In this document: positions 8,875-17,592 of the stretch, piece by piece
Position numbering within the stretch: the first letter of the stretch is position 1
Layout: each line of letters starts with the position of its first letter
From: Bosea sp. NBC_00550
GTDB taxonomy: Bacteria > Pseudomonadota > Alphaproteobacteria > Rhizobiales > Beijerinckiaceae
Direction: 5' to 3'
Assembly (NCBI RefSeq): GCF_026020075.1
Contig: NZ_CP102772.1
Coordinates: 558,001-622,000 of the forward strand
DNA: 64,000 nt
Notes under the pieces: generated by a model
Seen by the model: the letters and a program-made list of their open reading frames with translations, nothing else
What the model was told of the DNA's origin: nothing
The model's database searches: none
Program-made: the position numbers and the translations under genes

Positions 8875-10098
8875 TCAGCGGCGCGGCGCCAGCTCCGGCC
8901 CGATATGCTCGGGGCGGAAGCCCATGCCGACGAGCCGTGCCGGGATGCGGCGCAGCACCGGGAGCCATTGCAGGAGCTTCAGCACGAAGGGCGGCTTCAC
9001 CGGCCCGCTCCCGGTGAGAAGCGGTGTTATGACGCGGTTCTGGATCGCGACCTGCAGGGCTTGCGTCGCCTTGGTGGGGAACATCCTGCGCTCCTGCACC
9101 GCAGCGAGGTCGTCGTCGCGCAGCCGCTTTTCGCGCAGCGGCGCCGCCAGCCGGTTGGCGGCCGCCACGGCGTCCTGGATCGCGAGGTTCACACCGACAC
9201 CGCCGATCGGCGACATCGCATGGGCCGCGTCGCCGATGCAGAGGATGCCGGGCTGCCACCAGCGCTCCAGCCGGTCGACCGCGACCGAGAGCAGCTTGAG
9301 ATCGTCCCAGCTGGCGAGTTCGCCGGCGCGGTCGGCGACGATCGGCAGCAATTCGGCGAGGCTCGCCTTGAAGGCGTCGAGCCCGGCAGTGCGCAGGGTC
9401 TCGAGCGTACCCTTGGGGATCACATAGGCGCATTGCCAATAGTCGCCGCGGTTCAGCATGACGGCGAAGCGCCCGCGTGCGACCTGCCCGAAGGTCTGGG
9501 CGGCGTCGCTTTCGCGCCGCGACAGCCGGAACCAGAGCACGTCCATCGGCGCGCCGATCTCGTCGACCGTGAAGCCGCCGGCCTGCCGCAGATCGGAATG
9601 GCGCCCGTCCGCCGCGACGACGAGATCGGCGCGGATCGTGATCGGGCCGTCCTCCGTCTCGGCAGTGGTGCCCGCGATGCGCCCACCCTCGCGGACGAGG
9701 CCGCTCGCCCGCGTCCGCATCAGCAGCTTGAAGTGTGGCAGCTCGCGGCCGCGATCGGCCAGGAAATCGAGGAAGTCCCATTGCGGCATGAAGGCGATGT
9801 AAGGCGCCGCCACCGGCAGATGCGTGAAATCGGCGATCGGCACGCCCTCGCTGCCGAAACGAGCAACGATGTGCCGCTCCTTCGTGTGCGGCAGCTTGAG
9901 GAAATCCTCCAACAGCCCGAGCTCTTCCATCAGCTGCATCGTCGAGGGATGGATGGTGTCGCCGCGAAAATCGCGCAGGAAATCGTCGTGCTTTTCCAGA
10001 ACGGTGACGTCGATGCCGGCCCGCGCCAGCAGGAAGCCCAGCATCATCCCCGCCGGCCCGCCGCCGGCGATGCAACAGGTGGTCGTGATCGTGCCCAT
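8875..10098 (-). CDS. FAD-dependent monooxygenase, UbiH/PHBH family
   Basis: The 407-residue flavoprotein opens with CCIAGGGPAGMMLGFLLARAG (dinucleotide fold binding FAD), has LVVAADGRHSDLR (the DG motif that binds FAD and NAD(P)H) and GILCIGDAAHAMSPIGGVGVN (the GD motif for the flavin ribityl chain). This makes it a class A flavin hydroxylase. Such enzymes hydroxylate aromatic or ubiquinone-like substrates. It is not close enough to UbiH, UbiF or UbiL by eye to assign one. It is 28 bases downstream of the CoA-binding gene on the same strand and probably co-transcribed. Confidence 0.85.
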   Translation of the reverse strand: MGTITTTCCIAGGGPAGMMLGFLLARAGIDVTVLEKHDDFLRDFRGDTIHPSTMQLMEELGLLEDFLKLPHTKERHIVARFGSEGVPIADFTHLPVAAPYIAFMPQWDFLDFLADRGRELPHFKLLMRTRASGLVREGGRIAGTTAETEDGPITIRADLVVAADGRHSDLRQAGGFTVDEIGAPMDVLWFRLSRRESDAAQTFGQVARGRFAVMLNRGDYWQCAYVIPKGTLETLRTAGLDAFKASLAELLPIVADRAGELASWDDLKLLSVAVDRLERWWQPGILCIGDAAHAMSPIGGVGVNLAIQDAVAAANRLAAPLREKRLRDDDLAAVQERRMFPTKATQALQVAIQNRVITPLLTGSGPVKPPFVLKLLQWLPVLRRIPARLVGMGFRPEHIGPELAPRR

Positions 10099-10126
10099 GC
10101 TCGCCTACCGTTCGAGGCGCGGGCAG

Positions 10127-10657
10127 TCAGGTGCCCGGCCGGTTGATCGTCAGCTTCTGGAAGCCCTTGCCGGCCAACATCGGCTTCTTGGCCGAAATGA
10201 TGCGCGAATTGATGCCCTGCCAGCCGATCTCGCCGGAAAGCCGCCCATATTCGATCTTCGGGCAGCGGTTCATGATGACGGTGACGCCCTTCGCCTCGGC
10301 TCGTGCCGCGGCCTCGTCGTTGCGAACCGAAAGCTGCATCCAGATTATCTTCGGCAGCGGGTCGAGCGCCAGCGCCTCGTCGGTGATGGCCGAGGCGGCC
10401 TCCGAGTTGCGGAAGATCTCGACCATGTCGATCGGGCCGGGGATCTCCTTGAGCGAGGAATAGACCGTCTTCCCCAGGATGGTCTTGCCGGCAAGGCCGG
10501 GATTGACGGGTATGACGTCGTAGTCTCGATCGATCAGGTATTTCGTCACGATCCAGCTCGGCCGCGCCTCGTTGGCGGAGGCGCCCACCAGAGCGATCCT
10601 CTTCGTTTCGCGCAGGATGCGACGGATCAGCGCATCGTCATAGGAATCGTGGTTCAA
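10127..10657 (-). CDS. CoA-binding domain protein (YccU type)
   Basis: The 176-residue protein has a single Rossmann CoA-binding domain: RIALVGASANEARPSW at the first strand-loop, DVIPVNPGLAGKTILGKTVYSSL, and VIMNRCPKIEYGRL near the end. It matches the CoA_binding_2 family (E. coli YccU relatives). The biochemical role is unknown. In related alphaproteobacteria it often lies close to the O-acetylhomoserine sulfhydrylase gene, as here, which suggests a link to sulfur amino acid or acyl-CoA metabolism. The 148 bases upstream separate it from a divergent gene and should hold its promoter. Confidence 0.85.
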   Translation of the reverse strand: MNHDSYDDALIRRILRETKRIALVGASANEARPSWIVTKYLIDRDYDVIPVNPGLAGKTILGKTVYSSLKEIPGPIDMVEIFRNSEAASAITDEALALDPLPKIIWMQLSVRNDEAAARAEAKGVTVIMNRCPKIEYGRLSGEIGWQGINSRIISAKKPMLAGKGFQKLTINRPGT

Positions 10658-10805
10658 TGGAGAGCGTCCGAAGAAAAGCGAAGGATATCAAGGCGCTCCG
10701 GCGGCGTGTCAATGCCTGCTCAACATAGGCTTGCCATGCTTTCGTGCTTTCCTGACGGTTCGGGGAATGGGCCCCGACTTGCCATCTGCGAAAGGAGTGC
10801 CTGCC

Positions 10806-11234
10806 ATGTGCGACTACAGCCTGCACAATGTTATGTCCACTCCGGCCAAGGTCGGCGACGAGCTCGTCTCGACCCGCTTTCCGGAAGCGAGCACACGCGG
10901 CTTCTGCGCCGCGGATCGCCCGGATGTGGCCGTTTGCGTGATGCCGGGGACGGAGCTGGCCTTCGCGGCCGATATCGAATGCGACCGTGGCATGGGGCTG
11001 CTGCCGAACCGCAAGTACCATGCCCGTGTCGCGCGCTTCCGCCAGATCGATATCGACAAGCCCTATGTCCACCACGACGCTCTCGAGCTGCCGAGTGGGC
11101 AACTCGTGATGGTCACCAGCCTGATCGAGGGGCAGCGTGTCACGGTGCTGCAACTGCCGGCCGAGCCGGCGCCTGAAGGCGAGACCGCCGCCCCGGTGGA
11201 GCGGGCGGGCTATCGGCATTGGGAAGTCGTCTGA
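10806..11234 (+). CDS. Conserved hypothetical protein (MCDYSLH family)
   Basis: The 142-residue protein starts MCDYSLHNVMSTPAKVGDEL after a good AAAGGAG ribosome site. I recognise this opening from unannotated proteins of Bradyrhizobium and relatives, but know no function. The middle part (DRPDVAVCVMPGTELAF, then HARVARFRQIDID) has alternating strands and no catalytic motif I can name. There is no signal peptide or membrane segment. It stands alone between two reverse-strand genes. Confidence 0.75.
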   Translation: MCDYSLHNVMSTPAKVGDELVSTRFPEASTRGFCAADRPDVAVCVMPGTELAFAADIECDRGMGLLPNRKYHARVARFRQIDIDKPYVHHDALELPSGQLVMVTSLIEGQRVTVLQLPAEPAPEGETAAPVERAGYRHWEVV

Positions 11235-11275
11235 CGCTCGGTCGGATAAGCCCTGCCGCCAGCTCGCCTGGCCGG

Positions 11276-12088
11276 TTATGACTCCCAGATCGGCGCGCGC
11301 TTTTCCATGAACGCGCCGATCCCTTCCTCTGCGTCCCGCGCCAGCATGTTCTCGACCATCACCGCGGAGGCGTGGTCGTAGGCGCCCTTCAGCCCCATCT
11401 CGCGCTGCTCGTAGAACGCGCGCTTGCCCACCTTGACCGTCGCAGGCGATTTCGAGGCGATGACGGCTGCGAGGCGGCCTGCCTCGGCGAGCGCCTGACC
11501 CGCGGGGGCGACGCGATTGACGAGGCCCATTCGCAGAGCCTCCTCGGCCGGCACCATCTCGCCGAGCAGCAGCATTTCCATGGCGTGCTTGGCCGAAAGA
11601 TTGCGCGAGAGTGCGACCATCGGCGTCGAGCAGAACAGTCCGATATGGACGCCCGGCGTGCAGAAACGGGCCTCGCTGCCGGCGACGGCGAGGTCGCAGC
11701 TCGCCACGAGCTGGCAGCCGGCGGCCGTGGCGGTGCCCTCGACGGCCGCGATGACTGGCTGGGGCAGGGCGGTGATCTGCTGCATCATGGCCGAGCAGCG
11801 CCCGAGGATATCGGCGAAGTAGGCCCGGCCGCGATCCGCGTCAGTGCGATGGGCGGTCATCTCCTTGAGATCGTGCCCGGCACTGAAGACGGGGCCGGCG
11901 GCGGCGAGGATGACGGCCCGCACCGAGCGGTCGGCGGCGATGGCGGCCAAGGTCTCGCTCAGTGCCGCCAGCATCGCCTCGCTCAGCGGATTGCGGGCCT
12001 GCGGGCGGTTGAGCGTCAGCGTCGCGATGCCGTCGGCATCCTGACGCAGCAGGACCGACGCGGCGTCGGGTTGGTGATGGGCGTTCAT
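11276..12088 (-). CDS. Enoyl-CoA hydratase/isomerase family protein
   Basis: The 270-residue crotonase-fold protein has GIATLTLNRPQARNPLSEAM at the N-terminus, the oxyanion-hole segments FSAGHDLKEM and VEGTATAAGCQLVASCDL, and the C-terminal trimerisation helix. The first catalytic Glu of the hydratases (in the AAxLG/EGTA segment) is not clearly kept: TAAGCQLVASCD carries Cys-Gln where a Glu is common. It may therefore be an isomerase or other crotonase. The start at 12088 has a GAGGGA ribosome site. It is divergent from a thioesterase gene, which fits acyl-CoA turnover. Confidence 0.85.
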   Translation of the reverse strand: MNAHHQPDAASVLLRQDADGIATLTLNRPQARNPLSEAMLAALSETLAAIAADRSVRAVILAAAGPVFSAGHDLKEMTAHRTDADRGRAYFADILGRCSAMMQQITALPQPVIAAVEGTATAAGCQLVASCDLAVAGSEARFCTPGVHIGLFCSTPMVALSRNLSAKHAMEMLLLGEMVPAEEALRMGLVNRVAPAGQALAEAGRLAAVIASKSPATVKVGKRAFYEQREMGLKGAYDHASAVMVENMLARDAEEGIGAFMEKRAPIWES

Positions 12089-12217
12089 GGCGTTCCCTCT
12101 CGGCACCGCTCGGATGCATCGCGTTCGCGCGCGCCGCTTGCGCATTTTGGCCTATTGTCGGAGCCGGCCGCCCATGCTGCAAGGGGGGAAGTCCCGCCTC
12201 AGCCTTCGGTTTTCCGC

Positions 12218-12646
12218 ATGACGACCCGCATGAGCGCCTTCGAGATCGAAAGCTATCTCGACGAGGCCTTCCCGCAGATCCACTATGGCGGGCGCACCTA
12301 TTTCATCGAGGATGTCGGGCCGATGACGGCGCGGATGCGCTGCGACTATCACGAGCGCCATTTGCGTCCGGGCGGCACGATCTCCGGCCCCACCATGATG
12401 GCGCTCGCGGACCTTGCCCTCTATGTCGCGATCCTCGCCCAGATCGGCCCGGTCGGCCTCGCCGTGACGACGAGCCTCAATTACAATTTCCTGCGCAAGC
12501 CGGGGCAGGCCGCGCTGATCGGCGAAGCCAGGCTGCTCAAGCTCGGCAAGCGCCTCGCCGTCGGTGAAGTCTGCCTGTTCTCTCAAGGCGAGGCCGACAT
12601 GGTCTGCCACGCGACGGGCACCTATTCGATCCCGGCAGTGCGATGA
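12218..12646 (+). CDS. PaaI-family hotdog thioesterase
   Basis: The 142-residue protein has the hotdog-fold pattern of the PaaI/YbaW group: HERHLRPGGTISGPTMMALADLALYVAI covers the central helix with the Asp-Leu pair. It is followed by AVTTSLNYNFLRKPG and GEARLLKLGKRLAVGEV strands. These enzymes hydrolyse acyl- or aryl-CoA thioesters. It is divergent from the crotonase gene. A second ATG at 12230 is possible; the first is kept because the residues between are consistent with the family's variable N-terminus. Confidence 0.85.
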   Translation: MTTRMSAFEIESYLDEAFPQIHYGGRTYFIEDVGPMTARMRCDYHERHLRPGGTISGPTMMALADLALYVAILAQIGPVGLAVTTSLNYNFLRKPGQAALIGEARLLKLGKRLAVGEVCLFSQGEADMVCHATGTYSIPAVR

Positions 12647-12719
12647 ACAAGGCCCTGTCTTCCGTCATTTTCGGGGGCCGCGCGGCGGGACCCGAGAATC
12701 TCTTGCCGGGACGAGGCGC

Positions 12720-12770
12720 CGCTTCGTCATGAGATGCTCGGGTCAAGCCCGGGCACCTCATGACGAAGCG
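12720..12770. repeat. Short palindromic intergenic repeat
   Basis: The left arm CGCTTCGTCATGAG-A-TGC-T-CGGG pairs with the right arm CCCGGGCACCTCATGACG... over 23 bp with two mismatches around a 5-base loop. It lies in the 301-base gap between the thioesterase gene and rplM, upstream of the rplM promoter. It resembles the other palindromic repeats of the core part of the window but is shorter. Confidence 0.75.
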
Positions 12771-12852
12771 CCGCGTTACGGTATCATGATACCTTTTTTG
12801 TCAGGCCACTGAAAAACCTACGTTTTCCGGATTGTCGCGCTTCAAGACTCGC

Positions 12853-12881
12853 TTGACAGCCGGCTCTGCTCCCCCTATTGC
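12853..12881 (+). promoter_or_regulatory. Sigma-70 type promoter of rplM-rpsI
   Basis: TTGACA at 12853-12858 and TATTGC at 12876-12881 are 17 bases apart, close to the housekeeping consensus. The start codon of rplM is 66 bases further on, leaving a short leader in which an L13 autoregulatory site could lie. Confidence 0.6.
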
Positions 12882-12947
12882 GACCCTACACCGCCGCCGG
12901 TCATCCGGCGGCTTGTCCTTTTTCTAACGCAACCGAAGGGTGCCGCG

Positions 12948-13409
12948 ATGAAGACCGTCTCGCTCAAGCCCGCCGATGTCGAAAAGAAGTGGGTAGTGAT
13001 CGACGCCTCCGGGCTCGTCGTGGGCCGTCTCGCCTCCGTGGTGGCGATGCGTCTGCGCGGCAAGCACAAGGCTGCCTACACTCCCCATGTCGACTGCGGC
13101 GACAATGTCATCATCATCAATGCCGAGAAGGTCTCCCTGACCGGCCGCAAGCGTGACCAGAAGGTGTATTACCACCACACTGGCTTCCCGGGCGGCATCA
13201 AGGAGCGTTCGGCCAAGTTCATCCTGGAAGGCCGCTTCCCCGAGCGTATCGTCGAGAAGGCCGTCGAGCGCATGCTGCCGCGTGGTCCGCTCTTCCGCCA
13301 GATTCTCGGCAACCTGCGCGTTTACAAGGGCTCGGAGCATCCGCACGCCGCCCAGTCGCCGGAGGCGCTCGACGTCGCCGCGCTCAACAGCAAGAACAAG
13401 AGGGTCTGA
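12948..13409 (+). CDS. rplM: 50S ribosomal protein L13
   Basis: The 153-residue protein matches bacterial L13 along its length: [16 protein letters not shown], the [16 protein letters not shown] segment, [16 protein letters not shown], and the closing [14 protein letters not shown]. It is an early-assembling 23S rRNA-binding protein of the large subunit. It is followed after 2 bases by rpsI, the usual operon, so the two are translationally close. A clear promoter lies upstream and an intrinsic terminator follows rpsI, which defines a two-gene transcript. Confidence 0.98.
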   Translation: MKTVSLKPADVEKKWVVIDASGLVVGRLASVVAMRLRGKHKAAYTPHVDCGDNVIIINAEKVSLTGRKRDQKVYYHHTGFPGGIKERSAKFILEGRFPERIVEKAVERMLPRGPLFRQILGNLRVYKGSEHPHAAQSPEALDVAALNSKNKRV

Positions 13410-13411
13410 CC

Positions 13412-13891
13412 ATGGCCGAGGTTCTTCAGTCCCTCTCCCAGCTCGGCGATGTCGCCAAGCCCGATCAGCCGGCCGCTCCGGTCCACGTCAAGAAGGTCGA
13501 TGCGCAGGGCCGCGCCTATGCCACCGGCAAGCGCAAGAACGCCATCGCGCGCGTCTGGATCAAGCCCGGCTCCGGCAAGGTCACGGTCAACGGCCGCGAT
13601 CAGGAGATCTATTTCGCCCGCCCGGTGCTGCGCCTCGTGCTCAAGCAGCCGCTGCAGCTCGTCGATCGCGTGACGCAGTACGACGTCGTCGTCTCGGTCA
13701 AGGGCGGCGGTCTCTCCGGCCAGGCCGGCGCGGTGCGCCACGGCATCTCCAAGGCGCTGACCTTCTACGAGCCGGAGCTTCGCGGCCCGCTCAAGAAGGA
13801 AGGCTTCCTGACCCGCGACTCGCGTGTCGTCGAGCGTAAGAAGTTCGGTAAGGCCAAGGCCCGCCGCAGCTTCCAGTTCTCGAAGCGCTGA
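13412..13891 (+). CDS. rpsI: 30S ribosomal protein S9
   Basis: The 159-residue protein has a 35-residue N-terminal extension (typical of alphaproteobacteria), then the S9 core: [41 protein letters not shown], and the C-terminal tail [17 protein letters not shown]. The last Lys-Arg residues reach the P-site tRNA in the ribosome. It is co-transcribed with rplM. Confidence 0.98.
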   Translation: MAEVLQSLSQLGDVAKPDQPAAPVHVKKVDAQGRAYATGKRKNAIARVWIKPGSGKVTVNGRDQEIYFARPVLRLVLKQPLQLVDRVTQYDVVVSVKGGGLSGQAGAVRHGISKALTFYEPELRGPLKKEGFLTRDSRVVERKKFGKAKARRSFQFSKR

Positions 13892-13919
13892 TCGTTTCCG
13901 GATCATCCGGTATGCGGAA

Positions 13920-13945
13920 GGGCGGCTCGCAAGAGCCGCCCTTTT
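13920..13945 (+). terminator. Intrinsic terminator of rplM-rpsI
   Basis: GGGCGGCTC and GAGCCGCCC form a perfect 9-bp stem with a GCAA tetraloop followed by TTTT, 28 bases after the rpsI stop. Confidence 0.9.
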
Positions 13946-13988
13946 CGTATTGTCTGGCGCCTCTTCGACACATCGACAGGAGCCTGCC

Positions 13989-14741
13989 ATGACCCGCCCC
14001 GTTCTTCTCGTCACCGGCGGCAGCCGCGGCATCGGCGCCGCGACCTGCATCATGGCGGCAAGGCGCGGCTACGATGTCGCGGTGAACTACCAGAGCAACG
14101 AGAAGGCCGCCGCCGAGGTCGTCGAGGCCTGCGAGACCGCGGGCGCCAGGGCGGTCGCGCTGCAGGGCGACATGGCAAGCGCAACCGACATCACCCGCGT
14201 CTTCGCCGAGGCGAAGGCTGCGCTCGGCCCGCTCAGCCATGTCGTCAACAATGCCGGCATCACCGGCAAGTCCGGCACGCTCGCCGAGGCGGACATCGCC
14301 GCGATCCGCGAATGCATCGACATCAACGTCACCGGCGCGATCCTGGTCGCGCGGGAGGCGGCGCGCGCCCTGATCGCCAACGATGCGGCGCAGGCGAGGG
14401 CGATCGTCAACATCTCCTCCGTTGCGGCCGAGCTCGGCTCGCCCGGCGAATATGTCTGGTACGCGGCCTCGAAGGGCGCGGTCGATTCCCTGACCATCGG
14501 CCTCGCCAAGGAATTGGCTGGCCACCGCATTCGCGTGAACGCCGTTGCGCCCGGCATCACCGAGACGGAGATCCACGCCCTCTCGACAGGCGAGGCCGGC
14601 CGTGTCGCGCGCATCGCGCCGCTGATCCCGCTGAAGCGCGCCGCGACCGCCGACGAGATCGCCGAAGCCGTGCTGTTCCTGCTCTCGGAAGCCTCGAGCT
14701 ACACGACTGGTATCATCCTGAAGGTCTCGGGCGGGAGGTAA
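13989..14741 (+). CDS. SDR-family oxidoreductase
   Basis: The 250-residue protein is a classical short-chain dehydrogenase/reductase: VLLVTGGSRGIGAAT (TGxxxGIG cofactor loop), VNNAGITG (NNAG), a catalytic Ser in NISSVAAELG, the YxxxK pair in YAASKGAVD, and VAPGITETEIH after it. The Asn-Tyr-Gln after the second strand suggests preference for NADP(H). It is close to FabG-like glucose/3-oxoacyl reductases, but the substrate is not readable. The start has an ACAGGAG ribosome site. It follows the rpsI terminator, so it should have its own promoter. Confidence 0.88.
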   Translation: MTRPVLLVTGGSRGIGAATCIMAARRGYDVAVNYQSNEKAAAEVVEACETAGARAVALQGDMASATDITRVFAEAKAALGPLSHVVNNAGITGKSGTLAEADIAAIRECIDINVTGAILVAREAARALIANDAAQARAIVNISSVAAELGSPGEYVWYAASKGAVDSLTIGLAKELAGHRIRVNAVAPGITETEIHALSTGEAGRVARIAPLIPLKRAATADEIAEAVLFLLSEASSYTTGIILKVSGGR

Positions 14742-14767
14742 CCCAAGCCTCTGATCTCCACCACGCA

Positions 14768-14876
14768 GTCATCCCGGACAAGCGACGTAGTCGCGCCGAA
14801 CCGGGATCTATGCCGGAGCGCTGATGATTGAGGTTCGGGCATGGATCCCGGGTCTCCCTTCGGTCGCCCGGGATGA
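14768..14876. repeat. Palindromic intergenic repeat
   Basis: The ends are GTCATCCCGG and CCGGGATGAC. An inner pair (GAACCGGGATC-x-ATGCC and GGCATGGATCCCGGGTC) gives a long imperfect stem with two side hairpins. It lies between the SDR gene and a small membrane protein gene and belongs to the same family as the elements near 7.3, 16.2 and 23.7 kb. Confidence 0.85.
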
Positions 14877-14933
14877 CGGCGCGGCCGGCAAGCGACATAT
14901 AGTGCTGGTCAACGACCACCTGCCCGGAACCCA

Positions 14934-15212
14934 ATGCGCGTCCTCCTCGTCCTCCTCGCCTTCGGCATGATCGCGGTGCCGGCCCTGCTGATGCTCGCCC
15001 GTGAGGAACTGCCGCGCGGCCGGCGCATCGGCCGTGCCCTCGTCGTCTTCCTCGCGCCCGCCATTGCGCTCAGCTTCATCCACGGCGTGCCAGAGCTCGA
15101 CGGACGCGCGCTGAACAATCCCTATGCCTGGACGATGCTGCGGCTCGTCCTGACGGCGCTCGCGCTGATCCTGCCCTGGTGCCTCTTCGTCTGGTTCACC
15201 GCGCGGCGCTGA
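14934..15212 (+). CDS. Small membrane protein of unknown function
   Basis: The 92-residue protein has three hydrophobic segments (about residues 3-20, 36-50 and 68-88) and a basic tail FTARR. I do not recognise a family. It starts immediately after a repeat element and ends 14 bases before the agmatinase start, so the two may be co-transcribed. No signal cleavage site is evident. Confidence 0.6.
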   Translation: MRVLLVLLAFGMIAVPALLMLAREELPRGRRIGRALVVFLAPAIALSFIHGVPELDGRALNNPYAWTMLRLVLTALALILPWCLFVWFTARR

Positions 15213-15226
15213 TTTCGAGGACGATC

Positions 15227-16183
15227 ATGACCGAAGCCAGGGACAAGCCGCCTATCGACCATGCCTTCACCGGCGACAGGCGGGGAGGAGCCGCGGATCC
15301 GACCTATGCCGGCGCGCTCTCCTTCATGCGCCGCCGTTACGCCAAGGATGTCTCCGGCTGCGATCTCGTCATCTGGGGCGTGCCCTTCGATCTGGCCGTC
15401 ACCAACCGGCCGGGCGCACGCTTCGGCCCGCAGGCGATCCGCCGTGCCAGCGCGATCTTCGATGGCGATCCGCAATATCCGTCCGGTATCGATCCCTTCA
15501 GCCACCTCAGCGCGGTCGACTATGGCGACTGCGCCTTGCCGCGCGGCGATCTCCAGGGCTGTGCCAAGGCCATCGAGATGGAGGCCGACCGTATCCTTGC
15601 CTCTGGCGCCCATCTCATCACCTTGGGCGGCGATCATTTCGTCACGCTGCCGCTGCTGCGCGCCCATGTCGCCCGCCACGGCAAGCTGGCCTTGATCCAG
15701 TTCGACGCCCATCAGGACAGCTGGGACGACGGCGCCGGCGCGATCGGCCATGGCAGCTTCGTGCTGGAGGCGGTTCGCGAAGGGCTGATCGACGCGGAAC
15801 GCTCGATCCAGATCGGCATCCGCACCGTTGCGCCGCGCGATTGCGGGATCGCCATCATCGATGCCTATCAGGCGCATGAACTCGGCGTCGCCGGCGTGGC
15901 GCAGCGCATCCGCGAGCGGGTGGGCGAGGGGGCCGCCTATCTCACCTTCGACATCGATGCGCTCGATCCGTCCGTCGCGCCCGGCACCGGCACGCCGGTC
16001 TCGGGCGGCTTCAGTGCGCATCAGGCGCTGCGCATTCTGTGGGCACTGCGCGATCTCGACATACGCGGCATGGATGTGGTCGAGGTCTCGCCGCCCTACG
16101 ACCATGCCGACATCACGGCGATCGTGGCCTCGACCATCGTACAGCACCATATCCAGGCGCTCGCGCTGAAGAAGGCTGGTTGA
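15227..16183 (+). CDS. speB: Agmatinase / ureohydrolase
   Basis: The 318-residue protein is a Mn-dependent ureohydrolase, most likely agmatinase (agmatine to putrescine and urea). Metal-ligand motifs are complete: TLGGDHFVTLP, QFDAHQDSWDD (Asp-x-His-x-Asp) and YLTFDIDALDPSVAPGTGTP. The substrate-side VEVSPPYDHADIT is also typical. SpeB-type enzymes carry a slightly shorter N-terminus; paralogues act on guanidinobutyrate or guanidinopropionate, so the substrate is not certain. The start at 15227 has a GAGG site 7 bases upstream. Confidence 0.87.
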   Translation: MTEARDKPPIDHAFTGDRRGGAADPTYAGALSFMRRRYAKDVSGCDLVIWGVPFDLAVTNRPGARFGPQAIRRASAIFDGDPQYPSGIDPFSHLSAVDYGDCALPRGDLQGCAKAIEMEADRILASGAHLITLGGDHFVTLPLLRAHVARHGKLALIQFDAHQDSWDDGAGAIGHGSFVLEAVREGLIDAERSIQIGIRTVAPRDCGIAIIDAYQAHELGVAGVAQRIRERVGEGAAYLTFDIDALDPSVAPGTGTPVSGGFSAHQALRILWALRDLDIRGMDVVEVSPPYDHADITAIVASTIVQHHIQALALKKAG

Positions 16184-16245
16184 ATCGGCTTGCGAGGAAA
16201 GGCCGCGAAGCGATTCTGATGACTCGCGCTTTCGGGCTCGCGCCC

Positions 16246-16324
16246 GTCATGATCGGGCTTGACCCAAGCATCTCCCGCCGAAGGAGGTTCCCGCGTCCGC
16301 TCTCTCGGGCCAAGCCTGAATGAC
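16246..16324. repeat. Degenerate palindromic intergenic repeat
   Basis: The ends GTCAT...GGCTTG-x-CCC and GGG-x-CAAGCC...ATGAC are complementary, with GC-rich, partly decayed sequence between. It lies in the 351-base gap between speB and argC. The rest of that gap (16325-16468) shows only further fragments of similar sequence and no gene. Confidence 0.6.
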
Positions 16325-16468
16325 GCCACCCTCAAAGCTTCGATTGACACCCGACCCGAGCGCGAACATATACGGGATCATGATGACGAGCTTCATCCGA
16401 CGTCGCACTGTCCAGGCCGCTCCGGCGCGCCCGCGATGACGCTCGGCTGAAGTCCGAACGCCCGCGAC

Positions 16469-16493
16469 CGCGCCATCGAGCGCGGTTTTTTTA
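16469..16493 (+). terminator. Intrinsic terminator or attenuator upstream of argC
   Basis: CCGCGC-CATCGA-GCGCGG is followed by seven T residues, a strong terminator pattern. It lies 286 bases after the speB stop and 42 bases before the argC start. It may end speB-side transcripts or attenuate argC. Confidence 0.75.
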
Positions 16494-16534
16494 TGCCCTT
16501 AGCCAACCCGCCTGCCCGGCGATCGGGGGTCCTG

Positions 16535-17470
16535 ATGAGCCAGAACCTGAAATCCATCTTCATCGACGGCGAAGCCGGCACCACCGGGCTCGGCATCCGC
16601 GAGCGCCTCGCCGCTGTGCCGGAAGTCGCGGTCAAGAGCATCGATCCCGACAAGCGCAAGGACCCCGCCGCGCGCAAAGAGATGATGGCCGGCGTCGATC
16701 TCGTCGTGCTCTGCCTGCCGGACGAGGCGGCGAAGGAATCTGTCGCTCTTGCCGATGAACTCGGCGCGGATGCTCCGAAGATCGTCGACGCCGCGACCGC
16801 GCACCGCATCGCGCCGGGCTGGGTCTACGGCTTTGCCGAGCTTGCGCCCGGCCATGCCGAGAAGATCGCCAAGGCCGACCGTGTCGCCAATCCCGGCTGC
16901 TATCCCACCGGCGCCATCGCGCTGCTGCGCCCGCTCGTCGATGCCGGGCTGATGGCGCAGGATCATCCGGTCACGGTCAACGCCGTCTCCGGCTATTCCG
17001 GCGGCGGCAAGTCGATGATCGAGGAATTCGAGACCGGAGTCGCTCCTGCCTTCGAGCTCTACGGGCTGGGCTTGCGCCACAAGCACCTGCCCGAGTTGCA
17101 GGCCTATGCGCGGTTGACCCGCCGGCCGATCTTCGTGCCGTCCGTCGGCAATTTCCGGCAGGGCATGCTGGTCTCGGTGCCGCTGCATCTCGACACGCTG
17201 CCCGGGCGGCCGAGCGTCGGCGATCTCCATCACGCCCTGGCCGAGCGCTATGCCAGCTCGACCTATGTCAACGTCCTCTCGCAGGACGGCACGGCCGGCA
17301 AGATCGAGCCCGAGGCGCTGAACGATACCAACAAGCTCGAGCTGCGCGTCTTCGGGCAGGACGATCTCGGCCAGGCCGTGCTCGTGGCCCGCCTCGACAA
17401 TCTGGGCAAGGGCGCATCGGGGGCTGCAGTCCAGAACATCAGCCTGATGCTCGGCCTGCCCGAAGGCTGA
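16535..17470 (+). CDS. argC: N-acetyl-gamma-glutamyl-phosphate reductase, short type
   Basis: The enzyme reduces N-acetylglutamyl phosphate to the semialdehyde, step 3 of arginine synthesis. The protein (311 residues) is of the short AGPR class: IFIDGEAGTTGLGIRERL carries the NADP loop, and VANPGCYPTGA holds the catalytic Cys. HKHLPELQ supplies a conserved His region. The ATG at 16535 gives the usual N-terminus MSQNLKSIF; an upstream ATG at 16493 lies inside the terminator T-tract and is not used. Its closeness to rplM-rpsI matches other alphaproteobacteria. Confidence 0.93.
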   Translation: MSQNLKSIFIDGEAGTTGLGIRERLAAVPEVAVKSIDPDKRKDPAARKEMMAGVDLVVLCLPDEAAKESVALADELGADAPKIVDAATAHRIAPGWVYGFAELAPGHAEKIAKADRVANPGCYPTGAIALLRPLVDAGLMAQDHPVTVNAVSGYSGGGKSMIEEFETGVAPAFELYGLGLRHKHLPELQAYARLTRRPIFVPSVGNFRQGMLVSVPLHLDTLPGRPSVGDLHHALAERYASSTYVNVLSQDGTAGKIEPEALNDTNKLELRVFGQDDLGQAVLVARLDNLGKGASGAAVQNISLMLGLPEG

Positions 17471-17524
17471 GATTTCGAACTGCCGGATATCTTTCCCGGT
17501 CATCGCTTCGGCTAAAGGCGCATG

Positions 17525-17554
17525 TGGCCTCCTCCAAATGGGGGAGGCCATTTT
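17525..17554 (+). terminator. Intrinsic terminator of argC
   Basis: TGGCCTCCTCC and GGGGGAGGCCA form an 11-bp stem (one G-T pair) with an AAAT loop and a TTTT tail, 54 bases after the argC stop. The loop-side sequence CCAAATGGGGG recurs in inverted form after the next gene. Confidence 0.8.
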
Positions 17555-17592
17555 ACTGCGGCCGGGCTACGTTGACGTCGTTGGGGGCTGAC

